A stretch of DNA of 34,669 nt from an uncultured Dialister sp. (lineage in GTDB: Bacteria; Bacillota; Negativicutes; Veillonellales; Dialisteraceae): the NCBI GenBank assembly GCA_900543165.1, contig UQQQ01000020.1, positions 1 through 34,669 on the forward strand, written 5' to 3'. How positions within the stretch are numbered: the first letter of the stretch is position 1; every line of letters starts with the position of its first letter. The translations under genes were made by a program, and so were the position numbers. Below the pieces are notes generated by a model. It did not search any database. It was not told the origin of the DNA and saw nothing but the letters and a program-made list of their open reading frames with translations. Positions 1 to 7,896 of this stretch are shown piece after piece.

Positions 1-80
1 CTGCGATACGAGAATACCATCTTCTAAAAAAGGCGGCGAAGCCGCCACCACAACCCTGAACCTTGAACCCTGAACCAAAT
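1..80. repeat. Intergenic mosaic repeat, partial copy at the window edge
   Basis: This stretch contains three modules seen in other gaps of the window: a GCGATACGAG block at the start, a GGCGGCGAAGCCGCC palindrome near 32-46 followed by ACCAC, and a run of CCTGAACC/CTTGAACC units at 53-77. The same modules occur near 19060-19140 and 25700-25756. No open frame here looks like a gene. The left part of the element lies outside the window. Confidence 0.7.
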
Positions 81-95
81 GAAAACAAAGTAAAA

Positions 96-137
96 ATGGG
101 CTGTGAAGAAATGAGGATTCATTTCTTCACAGCCCAT
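96..137 (-). terminator. Rho-independent terminator after the histidine kinase pseudogene
   Basis: A perfect 19-bp inverted repeat (arms 96-114 and 119-137, loop GGAT) lies just after the kinase reading frame on the minus strand. It is followed in that direction by a T-rich tract (TTTTTAC, then TTTGTTTTC). The stem is unusually long and perfect for an intrinsic terminator. Confidence 0.8.
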
Positions 138-142
138 TCCCG

Positions 143-2202
143 CTATACATATTTCTTCAGCTCGGTTTTGCCACATGATTATTCATGCCGGCATCCTTTG
201 CCGCCTGCCTGTCTTCTGCGAAAGCATTCGCCGTCATGGCAATGATGGGGATCTGTGATTTCTTCGGATCCTTCAGCTTTCGGATCCGTGTCGTCGCCTC
301 ATAGCCATTCATGTGCGGCATCTGGATGTCCATAAGAATGAGAGCGTAGTATCCGTCTGCTGCCTCGATGAGACAGTCGCAGCAGACCTGTCCGTCCTCT
401 GCACGCTCCACCAAGATTCCCTTCTCTTCCAGAAGCTCGCAGGCGATCTCCGCATTGAGATCATTATCCTCAGCAAGGAGAATGCGTTTCCCAGTCAATG
501 CTGCCCCTTGGTCTGACGCCGCCTCTGTTTCTTCCCTTTTGACTTCCGATTCACCGGTCAGATGCAAGGAGAGATCCACGTGGAAGCATGTCCCGCAGCC
601 CTTACGACTCTCGACAAGGATCTCGCCTCCCATAAGCTCGATCATGGACTTGACGATAGAAAGTCCCAGTCCGGCCCCGATGACTTGATTCTCTGTAGAA
701 GAGCGCTCTCGAGAAAACTCCTCGAAAATATGAGGCAGGTAATCCTGGCTCATACCGATCCCCGTACCTTGGCAGGTAAAAATATAGCGCGCCCTTTCCG
801 CTTCACTTGGAGGCACTTCGCAAAGCTTGATATGGATCGCCTGCCCTGCCGGCGTATACTTGATGGCATTGCTTACAATGTTTAAGAAGATTTCCTGCAC
901 CCTTGTTTTATCGCAAAGGACATAGCGATGCTGGATCTCTACCTCTGATGAAAAATGCAGCTGCTTTTCTTTGATATCCGCCTCAAAAACCGTCTCCACG
1001 GACTGCCACATACCCATCAGGTCTTCCGGGGAAAGATTCAGCCGAGCCGTCCCGCTTTCGATACGTGCCATTTCCAGCACCTGATCGATGATCGTCGTCA
1101 ATAGCGCACTCGACACCTGCATTTTCTTCAGATATTCCCTCGCCTTTTCCGGACGATCCAGATGCTTTTCCAAAAGGCTGGCAAATCCGGCGATGGCATT
1201 CATCGGCGTCCGTATGTCGTGGCTCATGTTGAACAAAAAACGAGTCTTTGCTTCATTCGCACTTTTTTCCCGATAAGCTGAGCGCTGCCGTTCGGCCGCA
1301 TACTCTGTTTCCCGACGTCTTCTCCTCGGAAATTGAAAAAATCGTAACGATCAAGATGGCAAGAAGCCCTGAGATCCCACCGTCAGCGATCCAGTATGCG
1401 GGCGGGATCCACCCATTCACAGGCATAATGTCAAAATACCATATCGCATTCGGGATCTCGCAAGTCACTGTCAGGCGATCTTTCGGCATCCCCGATTGTC
1501 CGCTGGCGATCGTCATAGGCTGTCCGTCTTTGTTGTTGTGCGTCCAGATCTCATAAAGGTAGGAAGAACGGGACAACTGGTCCAGTCCTGTTTCATTCAA
1601 GAATTTTTGCCAGTCAATGACAATGACGACGAATCCCCAAAATGAATGGTGCCCCCTGCCAGCTGGGATGTACACCGGTGTAAAGAGCAGCGCTCCCTGC
1701 CCGCCCTGCTTCAGCGTATAGGGGCCTCCCAGCGTATACTTCCCGGTCTCCTTTGCCCGAAGTGCATCATAATATCTTTCATGCTGTGTCAAAAGATTCA
1801 GCGACAGCGCCTTCTCGTTCCCCTGCATAGGGTAGATATCGGTGACCACCCCGTTCGGCGCCAGCTCATAAGCCTTGACCACACCGTCTTCATTGGGAAA
1901 TGCCTTTGCCGTTTCAGAGAATGCATCCTGATCCGGCTCACCCCCCCGGCGATGATCTGACTGGCCATGAAATCGGAGATCTGCACATACTTCTCAAGCT
2001 GCATCTCCACACGGCTTGCTGTGATTTTCGCTGTATACATCGCCATATCTTTCTGTTCTTTTTCCATATAACGGAGTATCAGCGAGCCTGCCGCAAAGCA
2101 AAAAAGAAAAGAGATCACACCCATGAGCACGCAATAGATTTTGATCCGTGCCTCTGTTTTATGCTTTCCTTTATGACTTTCCTCATGGTTTTTCTTCACC
2201 AT
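143..2202 (-). pseudogene. Decayed hybrid sensor histidine kinase (sensor - HisKA - HATPase - receiver)
   Basis: Read across three frames, this is one membrane-bound hybrid kinase of about 680 residues. It has an N-terminal membrane segment, an extracytoplasmic sensor region, a second membrane segment (GLLAILIVTIF), a HisKA box (NMSHDIRTPMNA), a HATPase domain (N box NIVSNAIKY; GAGLGLSIV) and a receiver (LLAEDN, MDIQMP, final K in AKP). Four lesions are visible. A frame change occurs at a G7 run (1941-1947); one extra G would restore AGGGEPDQDAFSE. A compensating shift lies near a T6 run around 1335-1341. The ATP-binding Asp of the usual DTGIGM box is Gly (GTGIGM, near 768). The receiver end jumps from AKP to a stop, while LKKYV-stop survives in another frame, which suggests a small deletion. 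The start at 2202 has an AAGGAACGG site. A sequencing error could explain one shift, but hardly all four changes. Confidence 0.8.
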
Positions 2203-2382
2203 TTGACCGTTCCTTTGTATGATTCTTAACTTCCGTCCTCGATCGCATCAACTTTCTTTTAATTTTACACTTTCAACCGATGACTTTCAATATCATCGGG
2301 CGCACCGTCTTGAGGAAAAGCAGCCCGCATATCATCCTTTTTTCACGTTTGGGTATAACCGACGTCACATATTTTGCAAATC

Positions 2383-2419
2383 AAAAGCCTCTTACGACAC
2401 ATATCGTAAGAGGCTTTTT
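2383..2419 (-). terminator. Terminator downstream of hup
   Basis: A 15-bp inverted repeat (AAAAGCCTCTTACGA with TCGTAAGAGGCTTTT) has a 6-base loop. Its A-run and T-run flanks let it work in both directions. It lies 11 bp beyond the hup stop codon on the minus strand. Confidence 0.9.
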
Positions 2420-2429
2420 CTGTACCATC

Positions 2430-2747
2430 TTATTTCTTAGCTGCTTTCTTAGCTCTGGTTCTTTTAGCCGGTTTTACATTGACTTTTTCTTTCAGCTGTT
2501 TGGAAACGCGGAAAGCCGGAGTCTTGGAAGCCGGGATCTTGATGACTTCCTGCGTGGACGGATTGTGGCCTTCACGGGCTTTACGTTCACGGACTTCGAA
2601 AGTACCAAAGCCGATCAGCTGGACTTTTTCACCTTTGGCAAGAGCGCCGGATACGACATCGATGACAGCCTTGACTGCTTTTTCAGCATCTTTCTTGGTC
2701 ATTTCTGCTTCCTGAGCGACAGCAGTGATGAGTTCTGTTTTGTTCAT
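2430..2747 (-). CDS. hup: HU-family DNA-binding protein
   Basis: This is a 105-residue histone-like protein that bends and compacts DNA in the nucleoid as a dimer. The HU core runs from MNKTELITAVAQ to about residue 90. It includes the glycine-rich turn (IGFGTFEVRERKAREG) and the beta-arm with its conserved proline (HNPSTQEVIKIPAS). The C-terminus adds a short Lys/Ala-rich tail (KRTRAKKAAKK), longer than in the typical 90-residue HU and similar to basic tails that increase DNA affinity. The start at 2747 is preceded by AAAGGAGG; a longer in-frame extension upstream crosses this ribosome site and is unlikely. mazG ends 86 bp upstream, an arrangement seen in other Firmicutes, so co-transcription is likely. 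Confidence 0.95.
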   Translation of the reverse strand: MNKTELITAVAQEAEMTKKDAEKAVKAVIDVVSGALAKGEKVQLIGFGTFEVRERKAREGHNPSTQEVIKIPASKTPAFRVSKQLKEKVNVKPAKRTRAKKAAKK

Positions 2748-2833
2748 AACTAAACATCCTCCTTTAATAATGATGGCTTTTGCCAACAAAGAAGAGTGGT
2801 GCACAAGGCACACCGCTTCTCAGCTCCAATGGG

Positions 2834-3937
2834 CTAGGGGAGCGCTGATGTATCCGTCTTTCGGCAGAAATCCTGCCACAAGACCTGAGCCTCCTCGGGC
2901 GAGATGTCCATCAGGCTCTTCCCTCTCTGGAAAAGGCCCTTTTCAAAGGCTCTCAGCTGATCCATGACATATCTGGCGTAGCGATGGAGAGCCAATTCAG
3001 GTTCTACCCCTTCTGCACTTATTACACGGTCTAATGCAAAAAGGAAACGCCCCGCCGAAAGCTCTTTATCGACAGCTCCCTTCCCGTCTACGGCTGCCTT
3101 GATTTCTTCAACACAAGACGCAGGAAGTGCGCCACCCTCGAGGGCTTCTGTCAGTCCATGGGAACCAACTTTCCTTTGAATTATACATGCTAAAAGCAGA
3201 CTTGGCAAGTCTTTTGAGACGCCGGAAAGCAGATATTTACGGTTTTTTTCCAATCTTTTCCGTGTTTCCCAGTCCCCAAGGAGCTTTTTTGTCTCTTCCA
3301 CTGTGATTTTCTCGAAAACGAAGGGATGCCGGCGGATCATTTTCTCATTGATGCCGTCTACGACATCCTGCATGGTGAAGAAGCCTTCCTTCTCCGCGAG
3401 GCGCGCATGAAAGACGATCTGCAGCAGCACATCGCCCAGCTCTTCTTTCAGGTTCACCATATCGCCCTTATCGATCGCATCGATCACTTCATAGACCTCC
3501 TGCAGAAAATAGGTACGAAGCGATGTATGATCCTGTGCGCGGTCCCAAGGGCAGCCTCCGGGTGCCAGCAGCACATCCATTGTCTTTTCGAGCGGAGACA
3601 ACGTGAATGGCGTAGGTTCTTTCCCCCTCGCTTTGCGACTGTCAAAAAGAAAGAGGAATGGCTCCTTCCCCTGGTCATGCTGGAATTCATCGATAGTAAG
3701 CCTATGAATATGGCCTTCCGAAGAGAGAAGGATGAGTGCGCTCTCCTTCTCATACAGCATAGAAAGCCTCGATGACAGAATGGCCCTTCCCTCCGCTGTC
3801 ACATCCTTCAGGATGAGAAGGTGCGGCAAAGTCAGGGAGATCGACGCTGCCTCTTCCCCGCCTGCGATGGTCAGCGATTCATCCTCATGAAGCAGCCCCT
3901 TTATGGAAAGGAGCGTGAGTGTTTGTTGTATAGTCAT
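2834..3937 (-). CDS. mazG: Nucleoside triphosphate pyrophosphohydrolase MazG
   Basis: This 367-residue house-cleaning enzyme hydrolyses (d)NTPs to NMP and pyrophosphate. The MazG domain starts near residue 130 with PGGCPWDRAQDHTSL. It carries the metal-binding pattern EVYEVIDAID then LKEELGDVLLQIVFHA, followed by a second helical half (RRHPFVFEKI, WETRKRLEKNRK) to the C-terminus. The first 120 residues show no intact tetrapyrrole methylase motifs but occupy the place where Firmicutes YabN-type proteins carry that domain, so they may be a shrunken remnant (inference). The ATG at 3937 has GAGGTG six bases upstream; the ATG at 3943 is too close to this site. Confidence 0.93.
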   Translation of the reverse strand: MTIQQTLTLLSIKGLLHEDESLTIAGGEEAASISLTLPHLLILKDVTAEGRAILSSRLSMLYEKESALILLSSEGHIHRLTIDEFQHDQGKEPFLFLFDSRKARGKEPTPFTLSPLEKTMDVLLAPGGCPWDRAQDHTSLRTYFLQEVYEVIDAIDKGDMVNLKEELGDVLLQIVFHARLAEKEGFFTMQDVVDGINEKMIRRHPFVFEKITVEETKKLLGDWETRKRLEKNRKYLLSGVSKDLPSLLLACIIQRKVGSHGLTEALEGGALPASCVEEIKAAVDGKGAVDKELSAGRFLFALDRVISAEGVEPELALHRYARYVMDQLRAFEKGLFQRGKSLMDISPEEAQVLWQDFCRKTDTSALP

Positions 3938-3962
3938 TGGCATCACCTCGCTTGGATCTTTG

Positions 3963-3987
3963 CTGTCATTATAGCATAAAATGACAG
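3963..3987 (-). promoter_or_regulatory. mazG promoter with overlapping palindrome
   Basis: On the minus strand an extended -10 (TGCTATAAT) lies 30-35 bp upstream of the mazG start. No good -35 is present, as is usual for extended -10 promoters. The -10 is embedded in a perfect inverted repeat with 8-bp arms (CTGTCATT and AATGACAG, 9-bp centre), a plausible operator. The cognate regulator is unknown. Confidence 0.6.
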
Positions 3988-4072
3988 GCTCTATTTCGAT
4001 GGATCGCGGAAGAGGCTTCACAGAGTCCCCATCACTTTTTACTCTTCCGGTTAAGCCCCCTTCCGCCAAAAT

Positions 4073-4111
4073 AAAAATCCGTCCGTGACAGATCGTCATA
4101 GACGGATTTTT
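4073..4111 (-). terminator. Terminator of the infC-rpmI-rplT operon
   Basis: Arms AAAAATCCGTC (4073-4083) and GACGGATTTTT (4101-4111) form a hairpin ending in a T-run on the minus strand, 6 bp past the rplT stop codon. The A-run on the other side could also terminate plus-strand transcription. Confidence 0.88.
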
Positions 4112-4116
4112 ATGTA

Positions 4117-4467
4117 TTAAGCGTTTTTAGCTGCTTCGCAGATCTGGGTGAAGCCAGCCGGATCGCTGATAGCGAGTTCGGAGAGCATCTTACGGTTCAC
4201 TTCGATACCAGCACGGGTCAGGCCAGCGATGAGCTTGCTGTAGGTCAGGCCGTTCTGACGAGCTGCTGCATTGATACGAACGATCCAGAGCTTACGGAAT
4301 TCTCTCTTCTTAGATCTACGGTCTCTTCTAGCATAGTAGAGAGCCTTCATGACCAGTTCATTTGCTTTTCTGAACTGGGTGTGACGAGCACCTCTGTAGC
4401 CCTTAGCCAGTTTCAGAATCTTCTTATGTCTTGCATGAGCGGTAACGCCACTTTTTACTCTTGCCAT
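4117..4467 (-). CDS. rplT: 50S ribosomal protein L20
   Basis: This 116-residue protein is highly basic and matches L20 over its full length (MARVKSGVTAHARHKK at the start, KLWIVRINAAARQNGL in the centre, NRKMLSELAI near the end). L20 binds 23S rRNA early in 50S assembly, and in Firmicutes it also represses its own operon by binding the infC leader. It is the last gene of infC-rpmI-rplT, 18 bp after rpmI, with a TAAGGAGGATAT site before the ATG. The usual 117-120 residue length is kept. Confidence 0.98.
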   Translation of the reverse strand: MARVKSGVTAHARHKKILKLAKGYRGARHTQFRKANELVMKALYYARRDRRSKKREFRKLWIVRINAAARQNGLTYSKLIAGLTRAGIEVNRKMLSELAISDPAGFTQICEAAKNA

Positions 4468-4485
4468 TCTCTTATATCCTCCTTA

Positions 4486-4683
4486 TTAGCCGTTTGGAAG
4501 CAATCTTGCTACACGTTTGTAATCAGACTTGGAAACCAGTGCTGCTTTTCTGAAGTTTCTCTTTCTCTTCGGGGACTTCTTTTCGAGAATGTGGCTCTTG
4601 AATGCTTTGTTTCTCTTGAACTGACCGGATCCGGTTTCAGTAAAACGTTTTGCCGCAGCGCGACGGGTTTTCATTTTCGGCAT
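4486..4683 (-). CDS. rpmI: 50S ribosomal protein L35
   Basis: This 65-residue basic protein starts MPKMKTRRAAAKRF and ends RVARLLPNG, the full length and pattern of L35, a small 50S component. The start at 4683 has AAAGGAGAG upstream. An in-frame upstream extension would run into the end of infC and pass this ribosome site. It lies 16 bp after infC and 18 bp before rplT, the conserved order of this operon. Confidence 0.97.
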   Translation of the reverse strand: MPKMKTRRAAAKRFTETGSGQFKRNKAFKSHILEKKSPKRKRNFRKAALVSKSDYKRVARLLPNG

Positions 4684-4699
4684 TTTGTACTCTCCTTTG

Positions 4700-5209
4700 T
4701 TATGCTTTTGGGGCAACGATCATTGTCATGTTGCGCCCTTCTAATTTCGGTGGCTTTTCGCGAACAACGGTATCACCCAGTTCTTTAGCGAAACGATCGA
4801 GAACATCCTGTCCAAGTTCTGGATGGGTCATTTCTCTGCCACGGAACATGATGGTCACTTTGACTTTGTTTCCATCACCTAAGAAACGCTGCGCATTCTT
4901 CAGTTTGACAAAGAAATCATGGTCTTCGATATTTGGACGAAGCTTGACTTCTTTGATCTGGAATACTTTCTGTTTCTTCTTGGCTTCTTTATCACGTTTC
5001 TGCTGTTCATATCTGTATTTGCCATAGTTCATGATACGGCATACGGGTGGACGGCCATTCGGTGCCACCTCGACGAGATCAAGTCCTTTTTCTTCCGCCA
5101 TGCGAATCGCTTCATGGAGCGTCATGATCCCCAATTGTTCATTTGCATCGCTGACAACACGCACCTCTCTGGCGCGGATCTGTTCATTGATGCGAAGTTC
5201 CTTACCTAT
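4700..5209 (-). CDS. infC: Translation initiation factor IF-3 (probable AUA start)
   Basis: IF-3 binds the 30S subunit, blocks premature 50S joining and rejects non-canonical start codons. The protein shows the N-domain signature (RINEQIRAREVRVV, LGIMTLHEAIRMA, LVEVAPN, CRIMNYGKYRYE), the basic linker (QQKRDKEAKKKQK) and the C-domain (KLRPNIEDHDF, VKVTIMFRGREM, GDTVVREKPP). The only strong ribosome site, GGAGGTG, sits six bases before an AUA codon at 5209, which gives IGKELRINEQ and matches the length of IF-3 proteins that start from AUU. An in-frame ATG at 5236 is possible but has no ribosome site. Use of a rare start would let IF-3 regulate itself, as known for infC. First gene of infC-rpmI-rplT. 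Confidence 0.93.
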   Translation of the reverse strand: MGKELRINEQIRAREVRVVSDANEQLGIMTLHEAIRMAEEKGLDLVEVAPNGRPPVCRIMNYGKYRYEQQKRDKEAKKKQKVFQIKEVKLRPNIEDHDFFVKLKNAQRFLGDGNKVKVTIMFRGREMTHPELGQDVLDRFAKELGDTVVREKPPKLEGRNMTMIVAPKA

Positions 5210-5350
5210 TCTTTTCACCTCCGAAATAGAAATCATTGCAAGTGTAAAGGCGGACAGCATCTGCCGTCCGCCTTGAGTTCATACGTAAACCTTAGTAGCC
5301 TGCGCCATGTAAGGTGAGAAGCGGATGACTTCTGCTTGCAATCAATTACA
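5210..5350 (-). promoter_or_regulatory. L20-type autoregulatory leader of the infC operon
   Basis: The roughly 115-140-base leader contains the stretch AGTCATCCGCTTCTCACC, which I recognise from the L20 leader of Firmicutes infC operons. It ends in a strong hairpin (AAGGCGGAC at 5266-5274 with GTCCGCCTT at 5247-5255 on the minus strand). In the known family, L20 binding favours this terminator-like stem. Here the following U-run is short (TTTACAC), so control could be at termination or translation. Recognition is from memory of the motif, not from a covariance search. Confidence 0.65.
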
Positions 5351-5356
5351 AGAGAT

Positions 5357-5385
5357 ATGATACTACAGAAATCGATCCAAGTCAA
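5357..5385 (-). promoter_or_regulatory. Promoter of infC-rpmI-rplT
   Basis: On the minus strand TTGACT (5380-5385), a 17-bp spacer and TATCAT (5357-5362) match the sigma-70 type consensus well. Transcription would begin near 5350 and give the leader described for infC. Confidence 0.8.
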
Positions 5386-5536
5386 GAGGAAAATGCAGAA
5401 GAGGAAGAGGGCATGCGGGATCAAAGCCTCTCAGGCGCTTATCGCACGCGCCCCTCTTTGCCCCATAACGCCTCAGAAACTGCTGTACTTCTTTCGCGAT
5501 GAAATGCACAGCTCTCTATGGAGCTGCCCGGGTCCA

Positions 5537-7480
5537 TTATTTCTTCTTCTTCTCGTCCTTCTTCCGTACCTTCTCTTTCTTTTCTTTTTCTTTCTTCGGC
5601 TTCTTGACCTTATGGCGTACGTCTTTTCTCGCCTTTTCGCCTTTGACATCACCCGCTGCTTCGATGGCCTTTCTGTCTTCTTCGGCTTCTTCGGCGGCGA
5701 GACGACCAGACTCTGCATCTGCTGCTTCCTGCTTGGCCGTCATTGCTTCAGCGTGCTCCCGATCCAGGTCGCCTTCGCTCATTCTGGGCAGGATGACAGT
5801 GACGGTCGTGCCTTCCCCTTCTGTACTTTCGATAGAGAGCATGCCTTTGTGCTTTTCTACGATATGCTTGCAGATGGCAAGTCCCAGTCCGCTGCCGCCG
5901 GTCGCTTTGTTCCGGCTCTCTTCGGCACGGTAGAAGCGCTCAAAGACGCGTCCCTGCTTATCCTTCGGTATGCCGATGCCTGTATCCGATACCGTAAGGA
6001 TCATCTTGTCTTCCCCTTCCGGTGAGAGGCGTGCGTATACATCTCCGCCTTCATGGTTGTATTTCACCGCATTATCCAGGAGATTCATGATAAGCTCAGA
6101 GAGAAGTGCTGCATTGCCATAGGTATAAAGCGGGTCTGTATCCACGTGTATCTTGACATGCTTGGCATCTGCCTGCGGAGAAATGAGATCGGCTGCATAC
6201 CGCACCAGGCTGTCCACAGAGACAGTCTTCCATGTGATGGTGGTCTCTGTCTCCTCGATCTTGGAAAGATGCATGATGGTATCGATCAGTGTCAGCATCC
6301 GTTGTGATTCATTCACGATGCGGCTGCCGAAGAGACGCACATCCTCCGGCTTCTGGTACATGCCATTGGCGATCATTTCTGCAAACCCGCTGATGGAGGT
6401 CAGCGGTGTCTTCAGCTCGTGCGAAACATTGGCGGAAAATTCGCGGCGCATTTTTTCAGCCATGTAGGAAGCCGTCATATCACGAAGTACGATGAGAAGG
6501 CCGGATTCTCCGTCAGTGAGTACGATCCGATTCATGACCATACGGAAGGGCTTATCAAAGAGGCACATGGTGTACTCCTGCTTCCCCTCGCTGTGGTAGG
6601 CTTTGCCGATGACGCGAAGCCAGTCCTCATCATGATACAGGCTCGCTATACGGCGAAAGCGCTTGTTTTCGTTCGGATGGAAAATATCTTCGATCGTCTT
6701 ATTGTAATCAATGATCTCCCGGCTGCCATTCAGAAGGATGATGCCGTCTGCGATGGTATCAACCACGATGCGGATCGTATTTCTTTCCTCTTCGATATCC
6801 TCCATATAGTTTTCGATATCATTGTGCTGCTCTTCGACCTTGCGGATAAGAGGACGCAGTTCCTTATATTCCGGCGGCAGCTCGTCCACCTTCTCTCCCT
6901 TCATGATACGCTGCACGAGGTCTCCCAAGAGATGGAAGGGTTTCAAAATACTTTCTGTCTCCCGTTCCGCAGCAGCCAGACAGCCCACGGTGAAGACAAG
7001 GAGGAAGATGAATATCTCCGGCAAGTAGGAGGAGTAGCCTTTGTAATTCACCATGCGTCCACTTGAAAGCCGGAGTACCGTGCCGTCATCTGCTCTGACG
7101 GCATAATAGCTCTTCGGCTTGTCAAAGGAGTCCTTATGCACTTCGTGCCCACTGCCCATCGCAAATGCCGCCTTCACTTCGCCACTTGCCTTGTAATCCT
7201 CCTCCTTGTGGTCACTGTCATAGATGACAGAACCATCGGTATCGAGCCAGACAATGTGAATGGCACGTTCATTGTCTTTGAAGACCCAGTCCAGATACTC
7301 GATGCTGCTCTCTTCCTTGTCCTTGGAGATCGCACCGGAAAGCACATGCGCCGTGCGCCCGAGCTCTGCACTGATTTGCTCCTGCATGCCCTGGTAATAT
7401 AAGATGGCCGAGAGTATGAATGTCACGACCACGGATATGATGCCCATAAAGAGCAGACTTTTATAAATTCGTCCTCTCAT
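5537..7480 (-). CDS. phoR: Sensor histidine kinase PhoR-like, with long Lys-rich tail
   Basis: This 647-residue membrane kinase probably senses phosphate state and phosphorylates the response regulator encoded just upstream. It has a membrane segment at about 9-29, an extracytoplasmic domain to about 150, and a second membrane segment at about 154-171. A PAS-like region spans about 235-340, followed by HisKA with His354 (NVSHELKTPL). The HATPase has NLLDNAVKYN, VSDTGIGIP and GGSGLGLAI. The catalytic part ends near residue 567. The last 80 residues are an unusual Ala/Glu- then Lys-rich tail (KKPKKEKEKKEK). The ATG at 7480 has a GTAGGAG site. A 416-bp repeat-filled gap separates it from phoB, which is odd for a two-component pair. 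The Pho assignment rests on the adjacent pst genes. Confidence 0.88.
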   Translation of the reverse strand: MRGRIYKSLLFMGIISVVVTFILSAILYYQGMQEQISAELGRTAHVLSGAISKDKEESSIEYLDWVFKDNERAIHIVWLDTDGSVIYDSDHKEEDYKASGEVKAAFAMGSGHEVHKDSFDKPKSYYAVRADDGTVLRLSSGRMVNYKGYSSYLPEIFIFLLVFTVGCLAAAERETESILKPFHLLGDLVQRIMKGEKVDELPPEYKELRPLIRKVEEQHNDIENYMEDIEEERNTIRIVVDTIADGIILLNGSREIIDYNKTIEDIFHPNENKRFRRIASLYHDEDWLRVIGKAYHSEGKQEYTMCLFDKPFRMVMNRIVLTDGESGLLIVLRDMTASYMAEKMRREFSANVSHELKTPLTSISGFAEMIANGMYQKPEDVRLFGSRIVNESQRMLTLIDTIMHLSKIEETETTITWKTVSVDSLVRYAADLISPQADAKHVKIHVDTDPLYTYGNAALLSELIMNLLDNAVKYNHEGGDVYARLSPEGEDKMILTVSDTGIGIPKDKQGRVFERFYRAEESRNKATGGSGLGLAICKHIVEKHKGMLSIESTEGEGTTVTVILPRMSEGDLDREHAEAMTAKQEAADAESGRLAAEEAEEDRKAIEAAGDVKGEKARKDVRHKVKKPKKEKEKKEKVRKKDEKKKK

Positions 7481-7896
7481 GTGTTTCTCCTACGTGAGTT
7501 GTATTAGTAGAAATATAAAATAGAGCAGCATGGCTGCCTATGCATGACTCCATAAGTAATAGGTTCTAAATCATGGATTAGGAATTAGGGGCCTTGAGTG
7601 ACTTGTGACTGGTGACTTGAATACGACTTTCGGGCATCGCTCCGTAAACATTCACGGCGCAGCCGCCACCTTCAATCCTAATTTCTCATTCCTAATTTTT
7701 CAAAGTTTGAAAGCAGGGATCAGGGATGAGTGGCTAGGGATTAGGTTTGCGATACGAGAAAATCGCTAATTTCAAACCTCCGCGGCGCTTCTGATTTTTA
7801 TGCGTCGCACCACCATTTCTAATTTCTCATTCGAGCAAAGCTTTCATCCGCAATCCATGGGCGCCCCGCCCCTTGGGCTACCCTCACGCCTCTACC
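7481..7896. repeat. Composite intergenic repeat between phoB and phoR
   Basis: This gap has no gene. From about 7555 it contains, in order on the plus strand: GGATTAGGAATTAGG and GTGACTGGTGACTT runs, a GGCGCAGCCGCC block, TTTGAAAGCAGGGATGAGTGG, GGGATTAGGTTTGCGATACG, the GCGGCGCTT...ATGCGTCGC hairpin (7782-7811), TTTCTAATTTCTCATTC, AAAGCTTTCATCC and CGCCCCTTGGGCTACCC. About 80 bp around 7727-7812 is roughly 90% identical, by eye, to 11640-11725 in the same orientation. Confidence 0.85.

Noticed and set aside
1253..1882. Programmed frameshifting in the histidine kinase
   Set aside because: Two opposite shifts would be needed, no slippery site with a stimulatory structure is visible, and other inactivating changes are present.
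4381..4788. Plus-strand open frames across rplT, rpmI and infC
   Set aside because: Shadows of the ribosomal protein operon without ribosome sites or recognisable domains.
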